Source: SIG607 sp045537575 (lineage in GTDB: Bacteria; Bacillota; Clostridia; Oscillospirales; Acutalibacteraceae). From it: a stretch of 64,000 nt of DNA. Location: positions 1-64,000 of the forward strand of contig JAZSPU010000018.1 of the NCBI GenBank assembly GCA_045537575.1. Reading direction: 5' to 3'. The notes beneath the pieces were generated by a model. The model was given only the letters and a program-made list of their open reading frames with translations, had not been told where the DNA came from and searched no databases. Position 1 is the first letter of the stretch, and each line of letters opens with the position of its first letter. Made by a program: the position numbers and the translations under genes. Below, one piece after another: positions 17,678-26,775 of this stretch.

Positions 17678-20656
17678 TCAACTATATTCAGCGATTTTAC
17701 GCTCAATTTCATTATTAGCCTCAAGATTCCATCTGGTCAAAGCATCTTTAGGAGTGCTCTCGCTATTGATAACATTCCAATAAGCCTGGTCAACGGAACG
17801 AGATACGTAATAACTACCGGGAACTTCGGGAACTTCTACAATCCACTTACGCTGATCAAGAAGTATTTCGAGGTCGCCACGCTCCCAAGACATCATTTCG
17901 AATGCTTCAAGGTTAGCTGTAGTAACACGGGAAATAGTACCGATAATAGATTCAACGTTAGTGTTGTATCTGGACTGAGTATCAGCAGAAGTCCACCATT
18001 TAATAAATGTCCATGCTTCTACAGGATTCTCGGATGTCTCAAGGATAGAGCAACCTGTACCGGAACCGGAAATAGTACGATTAATAGTACCATCCTCAGC
18101 TTCAACACCGGGAATAAGAGCTATGCTCCAACGTCCTGTAATTTCAGGAGCTGCTTCAGCAAATGTTGTGTACTGAGTATAAGCCATAATACCTATAGGA
18201 ATAGTACCAACTCTGAAACGGTTATAGAAGCTTGCTTCGGTAGGAATCTTGTACTTAGTGTACATATCAGTCCAGTAGCTGAAAGCCTTAAGCGCTGTGG
18301 GAGAATCAAGCATACAACGATTTCTTTCAGCGTTATAAAGATTTCCTTCTTCGCCATGCTGCATAAGTACAGAACAGAAAAGATTAAGACCGCCAACACC
18401 GGTGTTTACAGTAGCAGCACTGGTAATCTTGGTATAGGGTAAATATGAATTCATATTGTTACGCTGAAGAACAGCGGTAACTGCAAGGAATTCATCCCAA
18501 GTTTGAGGAACTTCAAGACCGAGCTGTTCAAAAATATCATGACGATAGAACATTATATAGAAGGACTGCTGATCAGGTAAAGCATAAAGACCGCCATTGT
18601 ATTCATACGGAATTGCAGCACTTTCACCAAATCTGCCCATAACTTCTTCAAATGTTTCATATTCTTCGGTATCCTCGTGATTCTTATCAAGTTCTTTAAA
18701 CTGATTTAAGTCAACGAGCGCACCACGAAGAGCAAGGTTAACAGGTTGTGAACGCGCCATATGTAATGAAAGGTCAGGTGCGTTACCTGAAAGCATACCT
18801 TTAATAATATCAGCATTAACAAGTTCAAGGTTAACACTCACAGAATAGCCTAATTCCTTTTCAGCATAAGGAACAAATGATTCGTTTATAAGATTATTAA
18901 GTACCTGAGCCTGATCACGTCCCCAGTTTACCCAAATCTTAATGGTCTTGCTTCCTTCTTTGGCTACGGAAACGCGACTGTAAGCTTCATCAAAGGAAGC
19001 AAAGAAACGCTTTGTACCGAAAGCAATGTTTTTAAAGAAACCTGACTCTTTAAAATCGAACTCGGAACCTGAGGTTATAACCTGAATTCTATCGATAGAA
19101 AGAGGCATCTTCTGCATTTCGTATAACCAAGAACTAAGAGTGGTGTACTGATTATAGAAATCGCCGATATAAAGATGTGACTGATACTTATCTTCACGCA
19201 TAGAATCAAGAACACGAGCCATATTGTTTATAGCTGCAATGTAACTACTACCGCTTTCGCCGGAAAGTAATTCCATCTCATCAACAAGTGCGCGAAGTTC
19301 ATCAGAAAACTGCTGTAAACGCTCATTAAACTGAGGAACGGTTCTGAAAAGCTCGTAGTCACGGTTTCTATCAGGAGATTCACTGGTAATCATAACTACT
19401 TCAATATAGAAAGAACCGATTTCAGAAGTAATGGTTTTTAATTTATAATATGAGGGGGCAAGATTACCCATAGTTCCCGCAAGAGAAATTTCATGGGTGC
19501 CTTTAGTAAGATAAAAATCATAAAGTCCGTTTTCATTACCGAACTTAAGATTCTGCCAATTTGTATCATAGTTAAACTGAACATTGGTACACTCTTCAAA
19601 AGGAGTTACACCGTCAACTTTAAGATGACGATAAGAGAAACCGTTAACAACCTGATCCTGCTTGAAGGTAATACCGAGATTATAAAGTCCGTCTTCGGGA
19701 ACTTCGATAGTCCAAGTTATTTCTTCATTAGGTAATGCCCAGTTAACGCCACCTATGTAGTTAAGCTGTGAAATGGTAGCACTGGAAGGAGTTACTAGGT
19801 TTGAAGAGTTATCAGCATAAGGAACAAGTGAACGTGTGCTCTTGATGCTTGCTCTTTCACCTTCAACAACAATAGGAGCAACAGAAACGCTCTTATAACC
19901 CTTTGCCGCATATTCCTTAGAAACTTCTGCATAGGTAAGTACATCAGACTCCGGAACTGTTAACGCTATATTAGCGATAACAAGAGACTCTGAATTATTA
20001 TTAACAACCGTAACGGTGTGCTTACCCTTAGAGAACTTAAATTCCATAGGATATACAGATGCGCCCGAAACATCAAACAAAGCCTTTTTTACAAAACCTT
20101 CGTAGGTAGTCTGTTCAGGAGCGAACTGATTACCGATATCATCAACACGGAAATCAGCAGCATCTGTCCACATACGCGGAAGTTCAAGACCGTCAGCACC
20201 GTAGAATGGATATTCTCCATCAATTTTGATACCAAGATCAAGATCGCGTTCGGAAGAATCGAGTAACACATACTCAAATTCAATGTTGTAAACAGCATCT
20301 TCAGGAATATCAAAGGTATAAGTTACGCTACCCTTTGCACTTTCCCAGAGAAGTACATCTGTTTTTCCGAACTTCTCACCTGCCTTAACTTCACTTCCAT
20401 CTTCAGAAGTATAGTTAACTGCAGGTATCACGATATCTTCTTTAGCAACAGGTGTATCAGCGTTAGAATTCTTATACATAGTATAATCGAAATCTGTACC
20501 GGTAGATACAACGGGCTCCAAAGAAGAATCGGGAGCGACTGCAACAGCATCATCATTGTTATCTTCGGGAGCTGCCATTACAGAAACAGAAGCAACCGAG
20601 AACAACATAACTAATGCTAACAGCCAAGCTAACATACGTAGTGATTTCTTTTTCAT
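17678..20656 (-). CDS. Large modular extracellular solute-binding protein
   Basis: The protein has 992 residues, more than twice the usual size of a sugar-binding protein. Residues 1-28 are a signal peptide ending SVMAA with no lipobox cysteine. Residues about 75-235 and 285-420 are two beta-sandwich, carbohydrate-binding-like modules, sharing the pattern TWTIEVPEDGLYNLGITF / TYTFDIPEDAVYNIEFEY. A helical linker covers 430-530. The binding-protein fold starts at about residue 570 (KTIKIWVNWGRDQ) and runs to the end. It probably captures a polysaccharide fragment outside the cell. RBS AGGGTGG precedes the ATG. How the protein stays at the surface without lipidation is unclear. Confidence 0.85.
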   Translation of the reverse strand: MKKKSLRMLAWLLALVMLFSVASVSVMAAPEDNNDDAVAVAPDSSLEPVVSTGTDFDYTMYKNSNADTPVAKEDIVIPAVNYTSEDGSEVKAGEKFGKTDVLLWESAKGSVTYTFDIPEDAVYNIEFEYVLLDSSERDLDLGIKIDGEYPFYGADGLELPRMWTDAADFRVDDIGNQFAPEQTTYEGFVKKALFDVSGASVYPMEFKFSKGKHTVTVVNNNSESLVIANIALTVPESDVLTYAEVSKEYAAKGYKSVSVAPIVVEGERASIKSTRSLVPYADNSSNLVTPSSATISQLNYIGGVNWALPNEEITWTIEVPEDGLYNLGITFKQDQVVNGFSYRHLKVDGVTPFEECTNVQFNYDTNWQNLKFGNENGLYDFYLTKGTHEISLAGTMGNLAPSYYKLKTITSEIGSFYIEVVMITSESPDRNRDYELFRTVPQFNERLQQFSDELRALVDEMELLSGESGSSYIAAINNMARVLDSMREDKYQSHLYIGDFYNQYTTLSSWLYEMQKMPLSIDRIQVITSGSEFDFKESGFFKNIAFGTKRFFASFDEAYSRVSVAKEGSKTIKIWVNWGRDQAQVLNNLINESFVPYAEKELGYSVSVNLELVNADIIKGMLSGNAPDLSLHMARSQPVNLALRGALVDLNQFKELDKNHEDTEEYETFEEVMGRFGESAAIPYEYNGGLYALPDQQSFYIMFYRHDIFEQLGLEVPQTWDEFLAVTAVLQRNNMNSYLPYTKITSAATVNTGVGGLNLFCSVLMQHGEEGNLYNAERNRCMLDSPTALKAFSYWTDMYTKYKIPTEASFYNRFRVGTIPIGIMAYTQYTTFAEAAPEITGRWSIALIPGVEAEDGTINRTISGSGTGCSILETSENPVEAWTFIKWWTSADTQSRYNTNVESIIGTISRVTTANLEAFEMMSWERGDLEILLDQRKWIVEVPEVPGSYYVSRSVDQAYWNVINSESTPKDALTRWNLEANNEIERKIAEYS

Positions 20657-20688
20657 TTTGCCACCCTCGTTTTTAGATTTAATATCAA

Positions 20689-20704
20689 TACAGTATAAAC
20701 TGTA
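20689..20704. promoter_or_regulatory. Palindrome upstream of the solute-binding protein gene
   Basis: TACAGT-ATAA-ACTGTA is a perfect 16-bp inverted repeat 32 bp before the binding-protein start. On the minus strand it overlaps a promoter-like TTTACA-16-TATTAA. It could be an operator or the end of a short hairpin between the lipoprotein gene and the rest of the operon. Confidence 0.4.
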
Positions 20705-20723
20705 AATATTACTAATTTAAAAT

Positions 20724-21128
20724 TTAAACCGGATCGGTCCAAACATTAGGATCATTATAATCGATTCCTGAAGAACTTTGAGAATTGGAAGAATCCGAAG
20801 TGTTTGAATCATTCGATGAATCAGATGAACTCGAACCACTTGACGAATCAGAAGAATTTACATCACCCGAAGAATCCGACGAACTCGAAGGATTAGATGA
20901 ACTAGCATCAGTGGAAGAAAAAATATCAGAGATATCAAGATGGGCATCATCACCGCTACCTCCATTATCAGTGGAGCCGGTTATAACAGACAGAGTCTCT
21001 TTGCTACCGGAAGAAGTATCATCCGAGCCTGAATTGTCAGGATTTTTTTTCCCTTTACAAGCAGTTAAAGAAAAAATTAAAAGCAAAGAAATAACAAAAA
21101 TAATACCAATTTTAAATACAAAACGCAT
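20724..21128 (-). CDS. Small Ser/Asp-rich lipoprotein
   Basis: The protein has 134 residues. An N-terminal hydrophobic segment ends in FSLTAC, a lipobox with Cys24. Nearly all of the rest is serine, aspartate, asparagine and glycine in runs such as SSGSSSSDSSNDSN. A short C-terminal end reads GIDYNDPNVWTDPV. It has no domain, and it looks like an anchored flexible spacer. It is the first gene of the ABC operon, with GGAG seven bases before the ATG. The opposite strand also has an open frame, a by-product of the TCN-rich codons. Function unknown. Confidence 0.7.
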   Translation of the reverse strand: MRFVFKIGIIFVISLLLIFSLTACKGKKNPDNSGSDDTSSGSKETLSVITGSTDNGGSGDDAHLDISDIFSSTDASSSNPSSSSDSSGDVNSSDSSSGSSSSDSSNDSNTSDSSNSQSSSGIDYNDPNVWTDPV

Positions 21129-21235
21129 AATATCGCTCCGTTTAATAAAAATGTCAACATATTGGCAAGAAAATTGTCGTATTTAACGAAAAAAATCGCA
21201 AAAAGGCAAATTAAACCCAATAATGCAGAATAGTT

Positions 21236-21263
21236 CTTATATAGAATACTATGTTTTGAGCAA
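21236..21263 (-). promoter_or_regulatory. Candidate promoter of the ABC-transporter operon
   Basis: On the minus strand TTGCTC, a 16-nt spacer and TATAAG lie about 108 bp before the lipoprotein start. It is only moderately close to consensus, as expected for an activator-dependent promoter next to an AraC-type gene. Confidence 0.4.
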
Positions 21264-21301
21264 TAAATCTACAAATATATACCGAATTTCATAAACTATC
21301 T

Positions 21302-21326
21302 TACGAATTTTAAACTAAAATTTGTA
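21302..21326. promoter_or_regulatory. 25-bp inverted repeat, candidate operator
   Basis: TACGAATTTTA-AAC-TAAAATTTGTA pairs over 11 bp arms with one mismatch. It lies between the two divergent promoters, where a shared regulator would bind. Confidence 0.45.
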
Positions 21327-21342
21327 GCATTTGTGAATTTAA

Positions 21343-21371
21343 TTGACATTTTATTAAACGAATAGTATAAT
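21343..21371 (+). promoter_or_regulatory. Promoter of the AraC-type gene
   Basis: TTGACA, a 17-nt spacer and TATAAT match the sigma-A consensus at all twelve positions. The transcript would have a leader of about 125 nt before the ATG. Confidence 0.8.
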
Positions 21372-21502
21372 TTTAATGGAATTTGATGTAAATATTGCAC
21401 AATAGCAATGCTAAAATCACCAAATACATGATGTAGCGAATCATAAAATATTTTAAAATTCTAATATTCATACAATATTTTTTCAAGAAAACAGGAGTTT
21501 TT

Positions 21503-22411
21503 ATGTATCCATTTAAAGTTATTGACGAATTTATTTACAACAAAAAGAAGGATATTGCGCTAAAACTTATTAGTAAAACTATTTTTTCAGGCGACAATAT
21601 ATATAATGTAAGCAAGTACCCCTATTTTGAGGTGTGGTTACTCCAGTCTCCGCATTGCACCATAATATTGCCGGATAATAAATTTGAACTCTATGAAGGC
21701 GACGTTCTTGTTTTCTCGGAAAATGACAGCAAAGATATAATCGCATCAGACAGCAATGCTGTTTTTTTAACCCTACAGATAGACTCTTCCGCCTTCACCG
21801 AAATATTGCCGTACAATTCTCTTTTAGATGAGTATAATTTCTTCCAAAGTCACTCGCGTCACTTTAAAAACAAAATTCCCGCTGTTAATCCTACGGCAAA
21901 AACCATAAAAAACATCATTTACAGAATGATAGATGCATTTTCCGTAAAACGTCAGGGTTACGAAATCGAAGTACTGCAACTCAGTCTGGATGTACTGTTA
22001 ACTATTGCTCGCGAAACCAATTATCATACAAGCAGTGAGAACTTCAACTCAGCCTCTATATTTTCAAAAACACACAAATCCTTAAAAAAGGCAATCGACT
22101 ACATCGACTCTCACCTAAGCGAAGAATTATCTCTTGAAAAAATTTCTTCAATAGCCGAACTCAGTCCTAACTATTTTTCTAATATATTCCGTGAACAGAC
22201 AGGCGTTAAACTGTGGGATTACATAGGAGAAAAACGTATAATTTTAGCAACACAGCTACTTATTGAATATCCTAACGATTCAATTATTTCGGTGGCTTTG
22301 AAATGCGGATTTAATAATTGTCCTAATTTCAATCGTGCTTTTAAGAAATTTACGGGACAAACTCCAAAAAAATATAAAACATCTATGCTAAGACAGGAGG
22401 AAAACTTGTGA
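21503..22411 (+). CDS. AraC-family transcriptional regulator of the ABC cluster
   Basis: The protein has 302 residues. The N-terminal half is cupin-like (PYFEVWLLQSPHCTIILPDN, GDVLVFSEND) and should hold the ligand site. About residues 195-295 are the two helix-turn-helix motifs of AraC (LSLEKISSIAELSPNYFSNIF; ISVALKCGFNNCPNFNRAFKK). It is divergent from the transporter operon with a shared 374-bp control region, so it most likely controls that operon in response to the imported sugar. It has a consensus promoter of its own. Its stop overlaps the start of ligA, so ligA is co-transcribed. Confidence 0.88.
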   Translation: MYPFKVIDEFIYNKKKDIALKLISKTIFSGDNIYNVSKYPYFEVWLLQSPHCTIILPDNKFELYEGDVLVFSENDSKDIIASDSNAVFLTLQIDSSAFTEILPYNSLLDEYNFFQSHSRHFKNKIPAVNPTAKTIKNIIYRMIDAFSVKRQGYEIEVLQLSLDVLLTIARETNYHTSSENFNSASIFSKTHKSLKKAIDYIDSHLSEELSLEKISSIAELSPNYFSNIFREQTGVKLWDYIGEKRIILATQLLIEYPNDSIISVALKCGFNNCPNFNRAFKKFTGQTPKKYKTSMLRQEENL

Positions 22412-24402
22412 TGAACGAGGAAAAATCAACGCGTATTCGATATCTAGTTGAATATCTTAATAAATGCGCAGATGAATATTACAATAAAAACTCCCCCTCT
22501 ATTTCCGACGCACAGTATGATGCGCTTTTCGATGAGCTTACAGCACTTGAAAAAGAAACAGGAATAATTCTTGCCACCTCCCCTACCCAAAAGGTCGGCG
22601 CCGAGGTTTTAAGTGAACTTCCCAAGGTTATTCATAATATTCCTCTGTTAAGTCTTGCAAAAACAAAATCCGCCGATGATATTAAGGATATGCTTAATAA
22701 AAACGACGGATATCTTGCGCTAAAAATTGACGGACTTACCGTTGAACTGTTATTTGAAAACGGTATTTTAACAGAAGCCTCTACCCGAGGTGACGGAACC
22801 GAGGGCGAACTTATAACTCATAATGCAAAGGTATTTAAGGACATTCCCCGTGTCATTCCCTTTAAAGAAAAATTAAGAATCACGGGCGAAGCTTATATTG
22901 ATATACAGACCTTTAATTCTATTAATGAAAAAATTGAAAATGACGAAGACAAATATTCGACTCCGCGAAATTTAGCGGCAGGTTCGGTTCGTCAGTTAGA
23001 TTCTGCTATTTGTAAAGAGCGTGAAGTTTGTTTTATGCCCTTTAACGTTTTGGAAGGAATGGAAGATATTATTTCAAGAACCGAAAGGCTCAACACACTT
23101 TCTTCCTACGGTTTTTCTCGCATACCTTCCTTTAATTTAAAGATTGATGATTCAACCAAAACTATAGAAGAAAACATTTTTAAACTAAAAAATGCGGCCT
23201 TCGAAAAAGGTCTTCCCATAGACGGAATTGTATTCTTTTATAATGATGCTGTATTTTCATCATCTCTCGGCAGAACAGCTCACCATTTCCGTGACGGTAT
23301 TGCTTATAAATTCGGTGATCCTCACTTTGAAACCGAGTTAAAAGAAATACAGTGGAATATTTCGAGAACAGGTCAGTTAACCCCTGTTGCAATTTTTAAT
23401 CCTGTTGAAATTGATAATACAATTGTTGAGCGAGCTTCACTTCACAATATGACTTTTGTCAAAGATTTGAAACTGAAAATCGGCGACTCTATTATGGTGT
23501 CAAAGCGAAATATGATAATTCCTCACGTAGAGGAAAACTTAAGCATTGATAATAGTCAGGAATACTCTCTCGACTTCCCCCTCGTTTGTCCCGTTTGCAG
23601 TAAAAATACCCAAATACAAACGACAGAAAACAGTGACCGCGTTATCGAAGTGCTTTACTGCAAAAACCCTGATTGCGCTGGAAAGAATATCAAAAAATTC
23701 ACACACTTTGTAAGTAAACAGGCCCTTAATATCGACGGTCTTTCCGAACAGACTGTAGAAAAATTCATTAAAAACGGATGGCTGACTAAAGTAAGCGATA
23801 TTTTCACTTTAGATAAATTCAAAGGTGAAATAATTTCACTTGAAGGCTTCGGGGAAAAATCATATAACAATTTAATAATTGCTATTGAAAATGCAAAAAC
23901 CACTTCCCTATCAAATTTGTTAGTTGCAATGAACATTGATTTAATAGGCAAAAGCGGCGCTAAGCTTATTGAAGAATATTTCGGCGGGGATGCTGATAGG
24001 CTGTTGAGTGAAATAGACAGCGGCTTTGATTTTACCGCTATTGAAGGCTTTGGGGAAATTATGAGCAACAGTATAATAGAGTGGTTTAAAAATAGCGAAA
24101 ACAGAAACGAATTTTTAAATGTACTCGCTCACTTAACCCTTAAAAAACCCGAAAATAAAACAAATACCCAGTCAAAATTCTTTGGCAAAAAAATAGTTAT
24201 TACAGGCACCTTTGAAAGCTTTACAAGAGACGAGCTCAGTGAAAAGCTCACCGGCCTCGGCGCAAAGGTTTCCGGCTCGGTATCAAGCAAAACCGACTTT
24301 CTTCTCTGCGGAGAGAGTGCCGGCAGTAAGCTTAATAAAGCAAAAGCGCTGTCAGTTACAATACTGAATGAAGAAGAAATTCTAAACGAATTGAACAAAT
24401 AA
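22408..24402 (+). CDS. ligA: NAD-dependent DNA ligase
   Basis: This enzyme seals nicks in replication and repair using NAD+. The protein has 664 residues. The order is an Ia domain, the adenylation motif LKIDGLT with Lys106, an OB fold, a four-cysteine zinc finger (CPVC and CKNPDC, near residues 400-425), HhH repeats and a C-terminal BRCT domain (FFGKKIVITGTFESF onward). Two adjacent starts, GTG and ATG, follow AGGAGG at spacings of 7 and 10; the GTG is listed. The start overlaps the AraC-type stop, which places a housekeeping gene behind a sugar regulator. A terminator follows directly. Confidence 0.93.
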   Translation: MMNEEKSTRIRYLVEYLNKCADEYYNKNSPSISDAQYDALFDELTALEKETGIILATSPTQKVGAEVLSELPKVIHNIPLLSLAKTKSADDIKDMLNKNDGYLALKIDGLTVELLFENGILTEASTRGDGTEGELITHNAKVFKDIPRVIPFKEKLRITGEAYIDIQTFNSINEKIENDEDKYSTPRNLAAGSVRQLDSAICKEREVCFMPFNVLEGMEDIISRTERLNTLSSYGFSRIPSFNLKIDDSTKTIEENIFKLKNAAFEKGLPIDGIVFFYNDAVFSSSLGRTAHHFRDGIAYKFGDPHFETELKEIQWNISRTGQLTPVAIFNPVEIDNTIVERASLHNMTFVKDLKLKIGDSIMVSKRNMIIPHVEENLSIDNSQEYSLDFPLVCPVCSKNTQIQTTENSDRVIEVLYCKNPDCAGKNIKKFTHFVSKQALNIDGLSEQTVEKFIKNGWLTKVSDIFTLDKFKGEIISLEGFGEKSYNNLIIAIENAKTTSLSNLLVAMNIDLIGKSGAKLIEEYFGGDADRLLSEIDSGFDFTAIEGFGEIMSNSIIEWFKNSENRNEFLNVLAHLTLKKPENKTNTQSKFFGKKIVITGTFESFTRDELSEKLTGLGAKVSGSVSSKTDFLLCGESAGSKLNKAKALSVTILNEEEILNELNK

Positions 24403-24430
24403 AAAAAGCTCCTAACGGAGCTTATTTTTT
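24401..24430. terminator. Bidirectional terminator between ligA and asd
   Basis: AAGCTCC-TAAC-GGAGCTT is a 7-bp hairpin with an A-run on the left and TTTTTT on the right, between two converging genes. Confidence 0.78.
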
Positions 24431-24431
24431 A

Positions 24432-25433
24432 TTACTTAATGAGAAGTTCTGCGATTTGAATTGCGTTGGTAGCGGCGCCTTTTCTTACCTGATCGCCACA
24501 GCACCAAATGTTAAGACCGTTTTCATCAGTAAGGTCGGGACGAATACGTCCTACAAATACGATATCCTGATCACTTGTTTCAAGAGGCATAGGATAAATT
24601 TCATTATCCATATCTTCAACATATTTACAACCGGGAGCATTAGAAATAATCTCTTTAGCCTTTTCTACACCGATAGGCTCTTCGGTACGAACGAGTACGG
24701 AAATGGAGTGTGAGCGAAGAACGGGAACTCTGATACAGGTACAACTAACCTTAAGCTCGGGAAGGTGCATAATTTTAGCGCCCTCGTTCTGCATTTTCAT
24801 TTCTTCGGAAGTATATCCTTCAGTGGTTACGCCGCCAATTTTGGGGATTACGTTATAAGCTATCTGATGAGCAAATACGCTATGCTCTACCTCTTCGCCC
24901 TTCATAATTGCTTCAGTCTGATTAAGAAGTTCTACAGGACCGCCTGCACCTGCTCCCGAAACTGCCTGATAGGTACTAGCAATCATACTCTTAATTTTAC
25001 TTGCTTTATTAAGCGCATTAACTGCGGTCAAAGTGATAATTGTAGAACAGTTAGGATTAGAAATAATACCATTATGCTTTTTAACGTCTTCAGGGTTGAT
25101 TTCAGGAACAACAAGAGGAACGTCATCACACATACGGAATGCGCTGGAGTTATCAACTAAAACCGCACCTGCAGCCTTAATGTGAGGGGCAAGTTCTTTA
25201 GCAAGAGCATTACTTGCAGCGCCAAGAACAATATCAACACCGCCAAAAGAATCCTTAGTAGCTTCTTCAACCTTATAGACATTGCCTTTAAATTCAATTT
25301 CCTTACCAACACTTCTTGCACTTGCTAAAAGCTTAAGGTCGCCTACAGGAAAATCTCTTTCAGCCAAAACCTTTAACATTTCACGTCCAACGGCACCTGT
25401 AGCGCCGAGTATTGCTAAATTATACTTTTTCAT
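24432..25433 (-). CDS. asd: Aspartate-semialdehyde dehydrogenase
   Basis: The enzyme reduces aspartyl phosphate to aspartate semialdehyde with NADPH, the branch point to lysine, diaminopimelate, threonine and methionine. The protein has 333 residues. It shows the nucleotide motif ILGATGAVGREML near the N-terminus and the catalytic cysteine in SNPNCSTII, near residues 127-135. The ATG after GGAGAGTAAACCT is used; an earlier in-frame start would overlap lysC. It is the third gene of the hom-lysC-asd operon, 13 bp after lysC. Its product also feeds the dipicolinate pathway of dpaA/dpaB. Confidence 0.95.
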   Translation of the reverse strand: MKKYNLAILGATGAVGREMLKVLAERDFPVGDLKLLASARSVGKEIEFKGNVYKVEEATKDSFGGVDIVLGAASNALAKELAPHIKAAGAVLVDNSSAFRMCDDVPLVVPEINPEDVKKHNGIISNPNCSTIITLTAVNALNKASKIKSMIASTYQAVSGAGAGGPVELLNQTEAIMKGEEVEHSVFAHQIAYNVIPKIGGVTTEGYTSEEMKMQNEGAKIMHLPELKVSCTCIRVPVLRSHSISVLVRTEEPIGVEKAKEIISNAPGCKYVEDMDNEIYPMPLETSDQDIVFVGRIRPDLTDENGLNIWCCGDQVRKGAATNAIQIAELLIK

Positions 25434-25446
25434 AGGTTTACTCTCC

Positions 25447-26763
25447 TTATTTCTTAACGAAACTGCTGTAAAGTACACGTACAGCCTTTTCGAAGTCTTC
25501 ATTACTTACGCCTGCAATAATATTAAGTTCTTCACAACTTTGCGAAATCATACGAATGTTAATTTTGCTTTCGCCTAAAGCTGCAAAGAGTCTGCCCGAC
25601 ATACCGGGTTTATAAGCCATCTTTCTGCCTACAACAGCAACAATAGCGATATCTTCGGTCACGTTAATGCTATCGGGTTTAACAGATTTCTGTAAATCTC
25701 CCATAATAGCATATAAACAATCACTAACACCCTTCGAAGCAACAACAACCGAAACACTATCAATTCCCGAAGGAACATATTCAACGCTTACGCCGTATTT
25801 TTCGAATACTTCAAGAACCTTACGTAAAAATCCTACCTCGGAAGACATACCGCTCTTTGCAACGGTAACGATAGAGAAGTTTTTCTTACCGGTAATACCT
25901 GTAATAAACTGCTTATCGTTCTCGTCATCGGGGAACTTTTCCATAATAAGACTTCCTGCATCCTCAGGAGCATTGGTATTACGGATATTAAGAGGAATAT
26001 TTTTTTGTCTTACAGGGAAAATTGTACCCTCGTGAAGCACCTGAGCGCCCATATGAGAAAGTTCTCTAAGTTCTTCATAGGTAATATATTTGATAGGCTC
26101 GGGATTTTCAACAATTCTCGGGTCAGCCATCAAAATACCGGAAACGTCGGTCCAGTTTTCATAAACATCAGCATCTAAAGCAGCAGCAGCAAGAGCTCCT
26201 GTAATATCAGAACCGCCTCTGCTCATTATACGTATAGCACCGTTAGGCATTGTGCCGTAGAAACCGGGGATAACAACCTTTCTGCCATCAGCCAGTTCGC
26301 GAAGAAGCTCATAAGACTTCTCGGTATCAATAGTACCGTCAAGTTTAAAACGTACCCAACGGGCAGAGTCAACAAAATCAAAGCCGAGATAATCAGCCAT
26401 AAGACGAGCAGAAAGATATTCGCCACGAGAAACGAGTTCGTCCTTACTAATGCCCGTTTTAAGCTTTTCAGCAATTTTATCAAGCTCGGACTCAATATCG
26501 GTTTTAAGACCGCAATCATTACGTATTTCAATATAACGCTTTGCTATCATATCAAACACGCCTTCACTGGAAACGCCGTACTTTACATGAGCGTGGCAAA
26601 GCAAAAGAAGGTCCGTAATTTTATGGTCTTCGGAAAAACGCTTACCAGCAGCAGAAACAACAACTACTCTGCGTGAAGGATCACTTTCTACAATTGATTT
26701 AACCTTAGCGAACTGATTGGCATCAGCCATTGAAGTACCGCCGAATTTAAGAACTTTTAACAT
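25447..26763 (-). CDS. lysC: Aspartate kinase, monofunctional
   Basis: The enzyme phosphorylates aspartate, the first step of the aspartate amino-acid family. The protein has 438 residues. It has the N-terminal KFGGTSM motif, MSRGGSDITGAL of the kinase domain, and two ACT regulatory domains in the C-terminal 150 residues, including SVVVASKG and NIRMISQSCEELNIIAGV. Allosteric control by pathway amino acids is likely from these ACT domains. It lies 12 bp after hom. Confidence 0.94.
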   Translation of the reverse strand: MLKVLKFGGTSMADANQFAKVKSIVESDPSRRVVVVSAAGKRFSEDHKITDLLLLCHAHVKYGVSSEGVFDMIAKRYIEIRNDCGLKTDIESELDKIAEKLKTGISKDELVSRGEYLSARLMADYLGFDFVDSARWVRFKLDGTIDTEKSYELLRELADGRKVVIPGFYGTMPNGAIRIMSRGGSDITGALAAAALDADVYENWTDVSGILMADPRIVENPEPIKYITYEELRELSHMGAQVLHEGTIFPVRQKNIPLNIRNTNAPEDAGSLIMEKFPDDENDKQFITGITGKKNFSIVTVAKSGMSSEVGFLRKVLEVFEKYGVSVEYVPSGIDSVSVVVASKGVSDCLYAIMGDLQKSVKPDSINVTEDIAIVAVVGRKMAYKPGMSGRLFAALGESKINIRMISQSCEELNIIAGVSNEDFEKAVRVLYSSFVKK

Positions 26764-26775
26764 TTTAATACCCCT

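Larger units (their letters stand above)
21129..21502. other. Intergenic control region between the ABC operon and araC-type gene
   Basis: These 374 bp of AT-rich DNA hold no gene. They contain a plus-strand promoter for the AraC-type gene, a weaker minus-strand promoter candidate for the ABC operon, a 25-bp imperfect palindrome midway, and an 18-19 nt sequence repeated in opposite orientation near both ends. Confidence 0.7.

Noticed and set aside
20785..21186. Glu/Ser-rich open frame on the plus strand
   Set aside because: It is the antisense of the Ser/Asp-rich lipoprotein gene, which has a lipobox and a ribosome binding site on the other strand.
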